Shown here piece after piece: positions 37,756 through 45,681 of a stretch of DNA of 64,000 nt (positions within the stretch are counted from its first letter, which is position 1; each line of letters opens with the position of its first letter). The DNA comes from JAWKRB01 sp041389885 (GTDB lineage Bacteria > Myxococcota_A > Polyangia > Polyangiales > Ga0077539): the NCBI GenBank assembly GCA_041389885.1, contig JAWKRB010000005.1:1-64000 (forward strand). Reading direction: 5' to 3'. The notes beneath the pieces were generated by a model. It had not been told where the DNA came from. It did not search any database and saw nothing but the letters and a program-made list of their open reading frames with translations. Both the position numbers and the translations under genes were made by a program.

Positions 37756-39249
37756 ATGACCGCCGCGCACGACGTCCCCTCGACCGCTCCCACCCGCGCG
37801 CGAGCCTGGAACGCGGCCATGTGCGCGCGCCCCGGCGACCTCGACCTGCGCGTGGAGCGCTCGCGCATCGAGGGGGCGCTCCCCGAGGCGCTCCGAGGCG
37901 GGCGGATGCTCTCCAACGGCCCCGGCTGGACCCGCATCGGCGGACGTCTCGCGCACCCCTTCGACGGCCACGGGTACCTCCGCGAGTTCGCCTTTCTGCC
38001 CGACGGCTCGCTGCGCCTGCGCGCGCGCTTCGTGCAGACCCCCGCGTACCAGAGCGAGTCGCGGGCGCAGCGGATCACCCACCGCGGCCTCGCCACCAAC
38101 CTCGGCGATCGGTTCTGGCAGAACTACAAGACCTCCGAGGGCGTGCGCCACGTGGCGAACACCACGGTGGTCCCCTGGCGGGGGCGGCTGCTCCTGGGGT
38201 GGGAGGGCGGCGCGCCCTACGCGATGGACGCCGACAGCCTCGAGACGCTTGGCGAAGAGACCTTCGGCGGCGCCCTCGCGGGGGAGGCCACCCTCGCGCA
38301 CATGAAGCACGACGCCGCCCTCGGCCGCCTCGTGACCTGCGGCGTGAAGATGGGCAGGACCACCACCCTCACCTTTCGAGAGTTCGACGCCGACGGCGCC
38401 CTCGTTCACACGCGCGTCGCGACCATGCCCGCGATGCTCTTCGCGCACGACTTCGTGGTCACGCCCAACTGGTATCTGTTGGCGGGCAATCCCTTGAAGC
38501 TCAAGCCGCTGGAGTTCGCGAAGGCCATGGCGGGGGCCTCGACGCTGCTCGACGCGATCCGCACCGATCCGTCGGCGCCGGGGGTGGTGCACATGATCCC
38601 GCGGGGGCGCGAGGGGGCGGTGCGCACGGTGACGCTGCCGGGGGGCGCCTTCGTCGTGCACTACGGCGCGGCCTTCGAGCGCGACGGCGCGGTGCACCTC
38701 GACGCGTGCCTCTTTGAACGCTTTGAATTTGGTGGAGAATTCGGGTTTCGCGGCCCGCACATCGACCTCGACCCGACGCTCCCCGACCGCCGCGAGCCCC
38801 AGCGGCTCTATCGCATCACGATCGCCGACGGCGCCGCGCATGGGAGCTGGCGGCGGCTCGCGCCGCACGGGATCGACTTTCCTCGCGTGCACCCCGCGCA
38901 CGAGGGTCGCGAGACCCCGGCGCTCTTCGGCGCGTCCCGCGCGGACCTTCGGTACAGCGACCCCTTCGACTCGGTGGTGCGCGTCGACCTCACCGACCCC
39001 GAGCGCCCGCCCTCCCTCTGGACCGCGCCGACCGATGTGTTCGTGGGTGAGCCCCTCTTCGCCCCGTCGCCCGAGCGAGACGACGCCGGGCACGTGCTGG
39101 TGATCCTCTCGGACGGGGTCGAGAGCCGCACGACCCTCGCGGTCTTCGACGCCTCGAAGCTCTCGCGGGGCCCGGTGGCCCAGGTGCCCCTCCCGCTCCT
39201 GCCCGTGGCCTTTCACGGCGCGTGGGAGGAGGCCGCGCGCCCGCTGTGA
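37756..39249 (+). CDS. carotenoid cleavage oxygenase family enzyme
   Basis: ATG 37756 gives 497 aa; an upstream extension is antisense to the Rieske gene and is rejected. The four iron-binding histidines are visible at LAHMKHDA (about residue 180), FAHDFVVTPN (about 233), FVVHYGAAFE (about 302) and PVAFHGAWEE near the C-terminus (about 489). The N-terminus has PFDGHGYLREF, the usual DGDG-like motif of the propeller. It should cleave a carotenoid or stilbene-type double bond using iron and oxygen. Pairing with the divergent Rieske oxygenase suggests a shared pigment or apocarotenoid pathway (inference). Confidence 0.88.
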   Translation: MTAAHDVPSTAPTRARAWNAAMCARPGDLDLRVERSRIEGALPEALRGGRMLSNGPGWTRIGGRLAHPFDGHGYLREFAFLPDGSLRLRARFVQTPAYQSESRAQRITHRGLATNLGDRFWQNYKTSEGVRHVANTTVVPWRGRLLLGWEGGAPYAMDADSLETLGEETFGGALAGEATLAHMKHDAALGRLVTCGVKMGRTTTLTFREFDADGALVHTRVATMPAMLFAHDFVVTPNWYLLAGNPLKLKPLEFAKAMAGASTLLDAIRTDPSAPGVVHMIPRGREGAVRTVTLPGGAFVVHYGAAFERDGAVHLDACLFERFEFGGEFGFRGPHIDLDPTLPDRREPQRLYRITIADGAAHGSWRRLAPHGIDFPRVHPAHEGRETPALFGASRADLRYSDPFDSVVRVDLTDPERPPSLWTAPTDVFVGEPLFAPSPERDDAGHVLVILSDGVESRTTLAVFDASKLSRGPVAQVPLPLLPVAFHGAWEEAARPL

Positions 39250-39285
39250 CGCGCGCGGCGAATCAGCTACCGTAGCGACATCCTC

Positions 39286-39960
39286 ATGACCGACCTTGAC
39301 GTCCCTCTCGCCCACCGCGTCCCTGCGCCGAACGGCGCGCTCCTCACCGCCGCCCTGAGCGGGCTGCTCTGCATGACCGCCTCGTGCGAGGGCGAGCGCC
39401 CCGTGCGCAACGTCGACGCCGCGACCGACACCGCCGCGTCGCCCGACGTGGTCGCGTCTCCCGACGTGGTCGCGTCTCCCGACGTGCCCGCGTCGCCCGA
39501 CGTGCCCGCGTCTCCCGACGTGCCCGCGTCTCCCGACGTGCCCGCGTCTCCCGACGTGCCCGTGTCTCCCGACGTGGCCGTGTCTCCCGACGTGCCCGCC
39601 GCGCAGGACGCGGCGGTGGCGAACGACGCCGCGGTCGCGATGGACGCCGCCACCGCGCCGGACGTGCCCGCGGTGATCGACGCGGGCGCGACCCTCGACG
39701 TGCAGATGGGCGACGCGCCCTTCGTGTGCGACGTCGCGGCCGACCGCCTGGTGATCTACTCCGACGCGACGCCGTCGCTCCCCTTCGATGTCTTCGAGGC
39801 GCTCTGCAACCGCGTCGGGGGGACCATCGAGATCCATCCCCACTGCGGCGGCGCGAACTCCTGCGCGGGCTTCTCCTACGACGAGACCACGGGGGTCTAC
39901 ACCGAGCACTCGTGCCAGGGGCTCAACACCTGCACGGGCTACACCTGCGTGCGTCGCTGA
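39286..39960 (+). CDS. DVP-linker lipoprotein with bufferin-like CxGxNxC C-terminus
   Basis: ATG 39286 gives 224 aa: a leader with lipobox (ALSGLLCMTASCEG), then a linker of about 100 residues dominated by nine ASPDVP-type repeats, then a 75-residue domain. The domain ends in two related units, HPHCGGANSCAGFSYD and EHSCQGLNTCTGYTC. These CxGxNxCxG units resemble those I recall in DUF692-associated, copper-binding bufferin-type precursors. The gene converges on the DUF2063/DUF692 pair and their 3' ends overlap by 22 nt, so this may be the modified substrate. That link is inference. The lipoprotein nature and the motif are seen directly. Confidence 0.75.
   Translation: MTDLDVPLAHRVPAPNGALLTAALSGLLCMTASCEGERPVRNVDAATDTAASPDVVASPDVVASPDVPASPDVPASPDVPASPDVPASPDVPVSPDVAVSPDVPAAQDAAVANDAAVAMDAATAPDVPAVIDAGATLDVQMGDAPFVCDVAADRLVIYSDATPSLPFDVFEALCNRVGGTIEIHPHCGGANSCAGFSYDETTGVYTEHSCQGLNTCTGYTCVRR
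39439..39600 (+). repeat. nine 18-bp tandem repeats
   Basis: Units of TCTCCCGACGTGCCCGCG (18 bp) repeat nine times with few substitutions and encode SPDVPA. The array stays in frame, so copy-number change would only alter the linker length of the lipoprotein. Confidence 0.92.
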
Positions 39961-40793
39961 TCCTCGAAGTCCACCGCCCGCCACACGCCCCGCTCGACGC
40001 CGCGCGCGAGCCACCTCTGGGTCTTCGCGGGCAACCCTGAGCGCTGCTCGGGGTCGCACGACGCCTCCAGCGCGGCCAGCGCGTCGCGCACGGTGCGCTC
40101 TCGGAGCAGCCCCAGCAGCGCGCCCTCGCCCGGCTCCAGCGGGAGGTGACGCACGCCGCCCTGCTCCCGACGGAGGCACCACCAGCGCGGCGCGTCGTGG
40201 CGCGGCGGCGGCGACGCGGGCTCGTCGACCCGGGGGCCGACGAGGGAGACCTTGCGCTCGAGCAGAGCCCAGCGCTCCTCCCAGAGGAGCACCGAGGGTG
40301 AGGGCACCAGGCGCGCGTCGGCGAGGCGCGCGGCGTCTTCGGCGCGCGGCCCGAAGGGCACCGCGGGACCTTCGCGCAGCAGCGCCCGCCACGCCGCGTC
40401 GAGGCGCGCGGCGGAGGACAGCGCCTCCGCGTGCGGGTGCGCACCGAGCTCGTGCGCGAAGAACTCTTCAAAGCCTTCAGGGACGTGCTCGAGGTCCCAG
40501 CTCGTGGGCGGATGCGCGAGGAGAAAGCGCGCGGCGTAGTCGTTGAAGGCCCAGGCGCCCAGCAGGTTCACCGTGAGCGGGAACACCGTCTGCAGCACGG
40601 TGAACAGCCGGAACCAGTACTGTCGGTTGTAGACCGCGAGGCGCGCCTCGGCGCCGCCGGTCGCGCGCACGAGCTCGGCGGGGTAGCGCGCGGGGGTCGC
40701 CGTGAGCGTGCCCGACGCGCGGTCGAGGGGCGTGCGCATCGCCTCGCCGAAGCGCGCCTGAAGCTCCGCGAGCCATGCGGGCGCGTCCCTCAC
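39939..40793 (-). CDS. DUF2063 family protein (BufC/HvfC-like)
   Basis: GTG 40793 gives 284 aa. The N-terminus (WLAELQARFGEAMRTPLDR) and RLAVYNRQYWFRLFTVLQTVFP are the DUF2063 hallmark (Y-N-x2-Y-x-R). The rest is helical. In bufferin and related RiPP systems this subunit partners the DUF692 iron enzyme and recruits the precursor. The GTG overlaps the TGA of the DUF692 gene by 4 nt, so the two proteins are probably made together. Its 3' end overlaps that of the convergent Cys-motif lipoprotein gene. Family assignment is strong from motif plus neighbour. Confidence 0.85.
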   Translation of the reverse strand: MRDAPAWLAELQARFGEAMRTPLDRASGTLTATPARYPAELVRATGGAEARLAVYNRQYWFRLFTVLQTVFPLTVNLLGAWAFNDYAARFLLAHPPTSWDLEHVPEGFEEFFAHELGAHPHAEALSSAARLDAAWRALLREGPAVPFGPRAEDAARLADARLVPSPSVLLWEERWALLERKVSLVGPRVDEPASPPPRHDAPRWWCLRREQGGVRHLPLEPGEGALLGLLRERTVRDALAALEASCDPEQRSGLPAKTQRWLARGVERGVWRAVDFEDQRRTQV

Positions 40794-41614
40794 CCTCGCG
40801 CCCTCGCGGCCTTCTGCAGCTCGTCGAGGGCCTCGGGCATCGGGGGGATGCGGTCGTCCCACTCGAGCAGGGTGGGAAAGGGACCGCCCTCGCGCCAGGC
40901 CTTCGCGTAGAGCGCCCACACCGCGTCGGCGACGGGGTGGTCGTGGGTGTCGACGAGGGTGCCGTCGTCTTCGCGGGAGTGCCCCGCAAGGTGCACCTGG
41001 AGCACGCGGGAGAAATCGATCGCGCGGAGGTACGCGTCGGCGTCGGTGCCGTGGTTCTGGCTCGACACGTAGAGGTTGTTCACGTCGAGCATGAACCAGC
41101 ACCCGGCCTCGCGAACGACCGCCGCGTAGAAGTCCCACTCGGTCATCGTCGAGCGCTCGAAGGAGACATACGACGACAGGTTCTCGAGGCCGAAGGGGCG
41201 CCCGAGCCTGCGCTGCACGTACGCCGCGCGCTCCGCCGCGAGCTCGACGAGCTCAGGCGCGTGGGGCGCGGGGAGCAGGTCGTGGTGCGAGAGCCCGGCC
41301 GCGCTCGTCCAGCAGAGGTGGTCGGTGACGAAGGGCGCGTCGACGCGGTCGGCGAGGCGGCAGAGCGCGTCGAGGTACGACTCGTCGAGGGGCGCGTGGC
41401 CGAGGAGGTTCATCCCCACGCCGTGGAGCACCACGGGGTAGCGCGCGCGCACGGCGTCGAGGCGGTCGAGGGACGCGCGCTTGTCGCCCATGAAGTTCTC
41501 GCTCATCGCCTCGAAGTAGCCGACCTCGGGCCAGCGCGAGAGCAGGTGCCCGTAGTGCGCCGCGCGCAGGCCGAGCCCGAGCGCGTCACGGGGGATGGGC
41601 GCCGCGGTGGTCAC
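40790..41614 (-). CDS. DUF692 family multinuclear iron enzyme (BufB/MbnB-like)
   Basis: ATG 41614 gives 274 aa, the usual length for the family. Metal-ligand blocks of the TIM-barrel are present: LHGVGMNLLGH (about residue 65), DHLCWTS (about 98), GLENLSSYV (Glu), FMLDVNNLYVSSQNHG (Asp/Asn) and VHLAGHSREDDG, with VDTHDHPV near residue 235. DUF692 enzymes (MbnB, TglH, BufB, ChrH) modify cysteines of ribosomal peptides using iron and oxygen. No precursor peptide lies directly upstream. The candidate substrate is the convergent lipoprotein beyond the DUF2063 gene. Confidence 0.9.
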   Translation of the reverse strand: MTTAAPIPRDALGLGLRAAHYGHLLSRWPEVGYFEAMSENFMGDKRASLDRLDAVRARYPVVLHGVGMNLLGHAPLDESYLDALCRLADRVDAPFVTDHLCWTSAAGLSHHDLLPAPHAPELVELAAERAAYVQRRLGRPFGLENLSSYVSFERSTMTEWDFYAAVVREAGCWFMLDVNNLYVSSQNHGTDADAYLRAIDFSRVLQVHLAGHSREDDGTLVDTHDHPVADAVWALYAKAWREGGPFPTLLEWDDRIPPMPEALDELQKAARARG

Positions 41615-41628
41615 GGCGCGACCGTAGT

Positions 41629-41672
41629 GCCTTTCCCCAGGGGACGTGAAGGGGCGAGGCGAACCCGCGCCG
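41629..41672. repeat. second copy of a 44-nt intergenic repeat
   Basis: This stretch between the SDR stop and the DUF692 start matches 7740-7783 at 37 of 44 positions, in the same orientation. Both copies lie beside gene ends. It may be a dispersed repetitive element. Confidence 0.5.
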
Positions 41673-41677
41673 CCCCC

Positions 41678-42436
41678 TCAGCTCGCCCGCGCGAGCACCC
41701 GCCGCCGCAGCGGCTCGGGGAGCATCTCGCCCAGGGCCATCAGCCACCGGATGCGCCTGGGGAACATGTGCCGTGCGCGCCCGCGCTCGATGGCCCAGAG
41801 CATCTCGCGCACCGCGCGCTCCTTCGAGATGATCAGCGATTTCACGGGTACTTCTTCGCGGTCGAGGCCCTCGGTGTCGGTGAAGCCCGGGTAGAGCGCG
41901 ACGAGGCGAATCGGCGTCCCCATCAGCTCGACGCGGCAGGCGTCGAAGAGGTGGCTCCCCGCGGATTTCGACGCGCCGTAGGGCCCTGCCTTGGGCAGCC
42001 CGAACACCCCCGCGGGAGACGAGGTGTAGGCGACGGTCCCTCCCTCGGCCTTCATGTGCTGAATGAGCGGGCACAGGAAGTTCACGAGGGTGTCGTAGTT
42101 CATGCGCATGATCGCGAGCACCTCGTCGGCGGAGGTCTCGGCCATGTTCGTCGCGCGCCCGCCTCCCGCGTTGAGCACCGCGATGTCGATGCGCCCGAAG
42201 CGCGCGTAGGCCGCGTCGAGCACCGCGGCGGCCTCGGCGGTGTTCGTCGCGTCGGCGGCCACGGGGAGGCAGCGCCCGCCCCGCGCCTCGACCTCGGCCG
42301 CGAGGCTGTCGAGCAGGGCGGCGCGCCGCGCGGTCACCACGAGGTTGTTGCCGCCGCGCGCGAGCTCCAGCGCCAGGGCGCGGCCGAGGCCCGATGAGGC
42401 GCCCGTGATGAGCAGGGTCTTCTGGGTGATCGCCAC
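41678..42436 (-). CDS. short-chain dehydrogenase/reductase
   Basis: ATG 42436 gives 252 aa of classical SDR form: LLITGASSGLGRALALEL (TGxxxGxG cofactor loop), VLNAGGG (NAG motif), TVAYTSSPAGVF (catalytic Ser region) and PYGASKSAGSHLFDA (YxxxK). Ala/Arg residues after beta-2 (VVTARRAALLD) point to NADP. AGGAG 8 nt upstream is a likely ribosome-binding site, and a TACGCT hexamer lies about 30 nt upstream. It lies 63 nt before the DUF692 gene on the same strand, separated by a dispersed repeat, so co-transcription is possible but not assured. Substrate unknown. Confidence 0.9.
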   Translation of the reverse strand: MAITQKTLLITGASSGLGRALALELARGGNNLVVTARRAALLDSLAAEVEARGGRCLPVAADATNTAEAAAVLDAAYARFGRIDIAVLNAGGGRATNMAETSADEVLAIMRMNYDTLVNFLCPLIQHMKAEGGTVAYTSSPAGVFGLPKAGPYGASKSAGSHLFDACRVELMGTPIRLVALYPGFTDTEGLDREEVPVKSLIISKERAVREMLWAIERGRARHMFPRRIRWLMALGEMLPEPLRRRVLARAS

Positions 42437-42553
42437 GCGCGGCTCCTGAGGCGTGAGAGGGGGGGCGCAGCGTACGAGAGGCCGCGCCGCGCGTCATGGG
42501 GCGGCCGGCCCGGTTGCGTCGAGCGCGCGGAGGGCGATAGACCCGTGGGCGCC

Positions 42554-43102
42554 ATGCAGATCACCGCGGATACGCGCATCCCCTTTCCGAGGCCGCTGGT
42601 GTTCGCGACGTACCGCGACCGTCTGAGCGAGCTCGTGCCGCATCTGCCCAACGTGCGAAGCATCTCCGTGCAGTCGCGCAGGGAGGATGGAGAGCTCACG
42701 CACGTCGTGAACGTGTGGCGCGGCGGCGGCGAGATCCCGGCCGCGGCGCGGGCCTTCTTGAGCGAGGCGATGCTCAACTGGGATGACCTCGCCACCTGGG
42801 ACGCGTCTGCGTTCTCATGCGCGTGGCGCGTGCGAACGCACGCCTTCACCGAGGCGGTGACCTGCCACGGCACCAACGAGTTCGTCGCCGACGGAGACGA
42901 CACCGTCGTGAGGATCCGCGGCTCGTTGAGCATCGATGCGGCGAAGATCCAGGGCGTGCCGCGGCTCCTCGGGGGCACGGTGAGCCGAAGCGTCGAAGAG
43001 GTGCTCGTGAAGAAGATCGCGCCGAACCTGGTTCAGGTCAGCGAGGGGCTGCGGCTCTTTCTCGAGGCCTCGCGCGGAGCGGCTCCTGCGCGGAGCGGTT
43101 GA
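42554..43102 (+). CDS. SRPBCC-like protein
   Basis: ATG 42554 gives 182 aa (a GTG at 42545 is also in frame). The start MQITADTRIPFPRPLVFATY followed by LVPHLPNVRSISVQSR fits a START/SRPBCC helix-grip fold: beta-1, the alpha-1/alpha-2 pair, then long strands (TEAVTCHGTNEFVADG). The C-terminal helix is amphipathic. No catalytic residues are recognised. A TAGACC hexamer lies 10 nt upstream, so the mRNA leader may be very short. It is followed 32 nt later by another gene on the same strand and they may form a pair. Confidence 0.65.
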   Translation: MQITADTRIPFPRPLVFATYRDRLSELVPHLPNVRSISVQSRREDGELTHVVNVWRGGGEIPAAARAFLSEAMLNWDDLATWDASAFSCAWRVRTHAFTEAVTCHGTNEFVADGDDTVVRIRGSLSIDAAKIQGVPRLLGGTVSRSVEEVLVKKIAPNLVQVSEGLRLFLEASRGAAPARSG

Positions 43103-43134
43103 CGAAGCGCTCCCCCAGCTCTCCACTTGGGGCC

Positions 43135-43503
43135 ATGCGCGCCCCCCTGGTCATCGAGTTCATCGACGGTAGCTACCTCGAGCGCGACGAGGCGGTCACG
43201 CCGGGGTTGCCCATCGTCGGCAACGGTCCTCCGGGGACGCGCGTGGTCTTCGCAGACGGCTGGAGGATCAACCTCCCCACCGATCAGATCGTCGACGCCG
43301 AGGTGGTCTCAGGGCGCGCGCGGGTCAGCTTCGGCGGCATGCGCTGGGCGGGCGCCGAGGACCGCTCCCTCGCCTTCGTGCGGGTGAAGGACCTCTGGTC
43401 CCCCGAGCGGCTGTCTCCCGAGCGCGGTGTGCGCATGACCCTCGACCGCGCGCGAGTCGCGGGGGCCTGGCAAGAGGCGGTCTCCCTCCTCGACGCCGGG
43501 TGA
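43135..43503 (+). CDS. uncharacterised 122-aa protein
   Basis: ATG 43135 gives 122 aa with no signal peptide. It is beta-rich (PLVIEFIDGSYLERDE, TRVVFADGWRINLPTDQIV) and ends AGAWQEAVSLLDAG. I do not recognise a family. The last 41 coding bases plus the stop and 8 following bases recur at 45578-45626 with only 3 differences in 49, so part of this gene was copied nearby. It is probably co-transcribed with the SRPBCC-like gene. Confidence 0.6.
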   Translation: MRAPLVIEFIDGSYLERDEAVTPGLPIVGNGPPGTRVVFADGWRINLPTDQIVDAEVVSGRARVSFGGMRWAGAEDRSLAFVRVKDLWSPERLSPERGVRMTLDRARVAGAWQEAVSLLDAG

Positions 43504-43525
43504 CACGCCGCATCTCGACACCGCG

Positions 43526-44706
43526 TCAACGGAACACAAGACCGCGCGCCGCCGCGGTCCAGAGCGGCGCAGACGTGAGCACGAGCGTCGCCAGCGCCAT
43601 CAGCTCGCGGGTGACCTTCGCCGCGTGTGCGGCGCGCCGCAGGTCGTCGGGCGAACCTGGGAGCACCTGCGCGCCTTCGAGGTCTGCGGTGTCACGGTAC
43701 GGGTCTTCGTCGCGGAGAACGCCGCGAATGAGCGCCGGGCCTCTGATCTCCAGCGGGGGCACGACGCGGAGCACGCGCCCGTCGTCGAAGCGCAGACCCC
43801 CCGCGAGGGCCGTGGCGGGTGTCCATTCGTCCGAGTGAACCCGCCTTCGACGGAGCCACGCGCCCGCGACGACCAGCCCAAGCAACGCCCCCACCATCCA
43901 TGGCCGCGGCGGACCAGCGTGCTCGGGAAACGCGGCAGAAGACAGGTCGACCCGCCGACCGTCCTGGGCGCTGCACGCGGTGATCGTGCCGTTCTGTCTC
44001 CGCGCGAGCACCAGCGATCGCGCGCGGTCGCGGCGAAGTTCGAGCGCTTCGTGACGCTCGACGAGCAGACCCGCGTACCCGTCGAGAGCGCTGCCGAGGG
44101 TCTGCGAGCCGACGAGCAGATGGCAGAGCCTGTGCCCTTCACGCGCACAGGTCGCGTAGAGAAACAGGTCGTCGAAGCGAGCGGCGTAGCCCGCCTCGCC
44201 TCCCCGCGGGAGCGACTGCCCGCCACGCAGAACCACCGCGGCGGGGCGTCGGGCCACAAGGGCGCGCTACGAAAGCCGGACACGTCGATCGCGAACGAAG
44301 CACCCAGCACGGAGAGCGTTCCCATCCCAAGGACCGTGAGCGTCGAGGCTGCTGGCGCGTACGGCCCCGCCGCCGCGAAGCGCGATGCGCCGTCGAGCCA
44401 CGGCCGCAGTGCGAGCAGCAGCGCCCCCATCGTGACGAGCAACGACCCGTGTCCCCCGAACAGCCTCAGCACCGCGCACGCGCCGAGGAACGCGATCGCG
44501 CTCAATCCGAGCAACCGCGCCGCGGGGGCGAAGGTCTCGGGATTGTTCCCTCCTGAGTTCGCCTGTCGTCGTAACAACGCGTCCGAGTCGGGCAACCATC
44601 GAGAGAGGCACTCGGCGGCGTGAGGATCCGCCCCCCCGCGCCTCGTCGTCCCTGACCCGGCTGGAGCGGCCGCAGGGGTCCCCGGTCTTTGAGCGTTGAA
44701 GGTCAA
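43526..44706 (-). pseudogene. multi-spanning membrane protein, frameshifted
   Basis: From ATG 44706 the frame gives four to five hydrophobic segments (LLGLSAIAFLGACAVL, LLVTMGALLLALRPWL, TLTVLGMGTLSVLGASFAI). Near 44257 the sensible reading moves by one base from GFRSA to LVARRPAAVVLRGGQSL and continues to a stop at 43526. The second part carries two more membrane spans (WMVGALLGLVVAGAWL, LMALATLVLTSAPLW). Without the shift both halves end in Arg/Ser-rich noise. It resembles E3-ligase-like or DUF-type membrane proteins of unknown role. One missing or extra base at a GC run would explain it. Confidence 0.6.
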
Positions 44707-44946
44707 CGATCCCTCCTTGCGCGACGTGCGTTCGTCCCACCCTTGCGCAGGTTCTCAAGTCATCCGCGCCACGCCAAAACGCTACACCGACGCGGTTGAT
44801 GACTCCAGCCACGCGCCGGGCCCCCGGGCGGGGCTCGACCTCTCGCACCTCGATCCCGCCCTCCATCCCAGGCGGGTCATGGGTCTGGCTCCCTCGCGGG
44901 CAGCGAGCCACCTCGCGACCTGCACGACCTGCTCTGCGGCCAAGGG
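44707..44946. other. intergenic region upstream of the frameshifted membrane gene
   Basis: An open plus-strand frame (44696-44980) ends in a Cys-containing segment (HLATCTTCSAA) but has no ribosome-binding site or recognised domain, so it is not called. The region around 44757-44800 is less GC-rich than the rest and may carry the promoter of the minus-strand gene. Confidence 0.35.
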
Positions 44947-45531
44947 TCAGCGCGCTGTCGGGGTGAGCTCGACGCCCTGATAGACCCGGTCCACGGAGAG
45001 CGCTCCGGCCATCGCGGTGAGGGGAACGGCCTCGCCCGGACCGGCCACGCGCAGCACCCAGTGGTCCCCCTCGCGGGAGTGGATCTCGATGCGGGCGGTG
45101 TGTTGTGAGACGAGCACGTAGTCCTTGAGAGACACGATGCGGCGGTAGTGGTCGGCCTTCTCTCCGCGGTCGTAGCGCTCGGTGCCCTCCGAGAGCACCT
45201 CCACCAGCATCGCGGGGTTGGTCAGCGCGTGGTCGTCGTCGGGGTCGCGCGCCACCGTGCCGCACACCACCGAGGCGTCGGGGTAGGTCGCGAGCCCCGT
45301 CGCGAGCACGCGCACCTTCGCGTCGGCGCTGAAGACCCGACAGCCGCACGACAGCGCCAGCGCGCGCAGCTCTGCGGCGACCGCGGTGGCGAGCTCCGCG
45401 TGCGAGAGCGTGCCGCCCGCCATCGCGTAGATCTGCCCGTCGAGCCACTCATAGCGAGCGTTCTCGGCGCGCTCGAATGCGAGGTACTCGCGGTAGGAGA
45501 GCGTCGGGACGCGGAGCGCTTCGCCGGGCAT
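44947..45531 (-). CDS. Uma2 family putative endonuclease
   Basis: ATG 45531 gives 194 aa, the family length. Typical blocks are TLSYREYLAFERAENARYEW, GQIYAMAGGTLSHAELATAV, TYPDASVVCG (Pro-Asp of the PD-(D/E)xK fold) and LVEVLSEGTERYDRGEKADH (the E...K-like part of the active site). Uma2/DUF820 proteins are abundant, usually orphan nuclease-fold proteins whose role is not clear. They are often found near mobile DNA. Immediately upstream, on the other strand, lies the remnant of the 122-aa gene. Confidence 0.88.
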   Translation of the reverse strand: MPGEALRVPTLSYREYLAFERAENARYEWLDGQIYAMAGGTLSHAELATAVAAELRALALSCGCRVFSADAKVRVLATGLATYPDASVVCGTVARDPDDDHALTNPAMLVEVLSEGTERYDRGEKADHYRRIVSLKDYVLVSQHTARIEIHSREGDHWVLRVAGPGEAVPLTAMAGALSVDRVYQGVELTPTAR

Positions 45532-45577
45532 GAAGCGCAGTCTGCCCCAGCACACGGGGTGTTTCCAGCGAGGTGCA

Positions 45578-45626
45578 GGGCCTGGCAAGAGGAGGTCTCC
45601 CTCCTCGACGCCGTGTGACGCGCCGC
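45578..45626 (+). pseudogene. 3'-end remnant duplicated from the 122-aa gene
   Basis: Forty-six of 49 bases match 43463-43511. In frame it reads AWQEEVSLLDAV followed by TGA, against AWQEAVSLLDAG in the intact gene. The 5' part is missing and unrelated sequence of the Uma2 gene begins close by. This marks a local duplication or deletion event. Confidence 0.7.
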
Positions 45627-45681
45627 GATCGCGTCCTTCGGGGCACACGGACGTGAGGGGGACGTGCGATCCTCTGGGGTG

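Noticed and set aside
39439..39600. CRISPR-like regular repeats
   Set aside because: The units are contiguous, without spacers, and encode a peptide linker. The same applies to 56135-56254.
44696..44980. 94-codon plus-strand frame with CTTCSAA segment
   Set aside because: No ribosome-binding site or domain; it overlaps the 3' end of the Uma2 gene and the start of another gene on the other strand.
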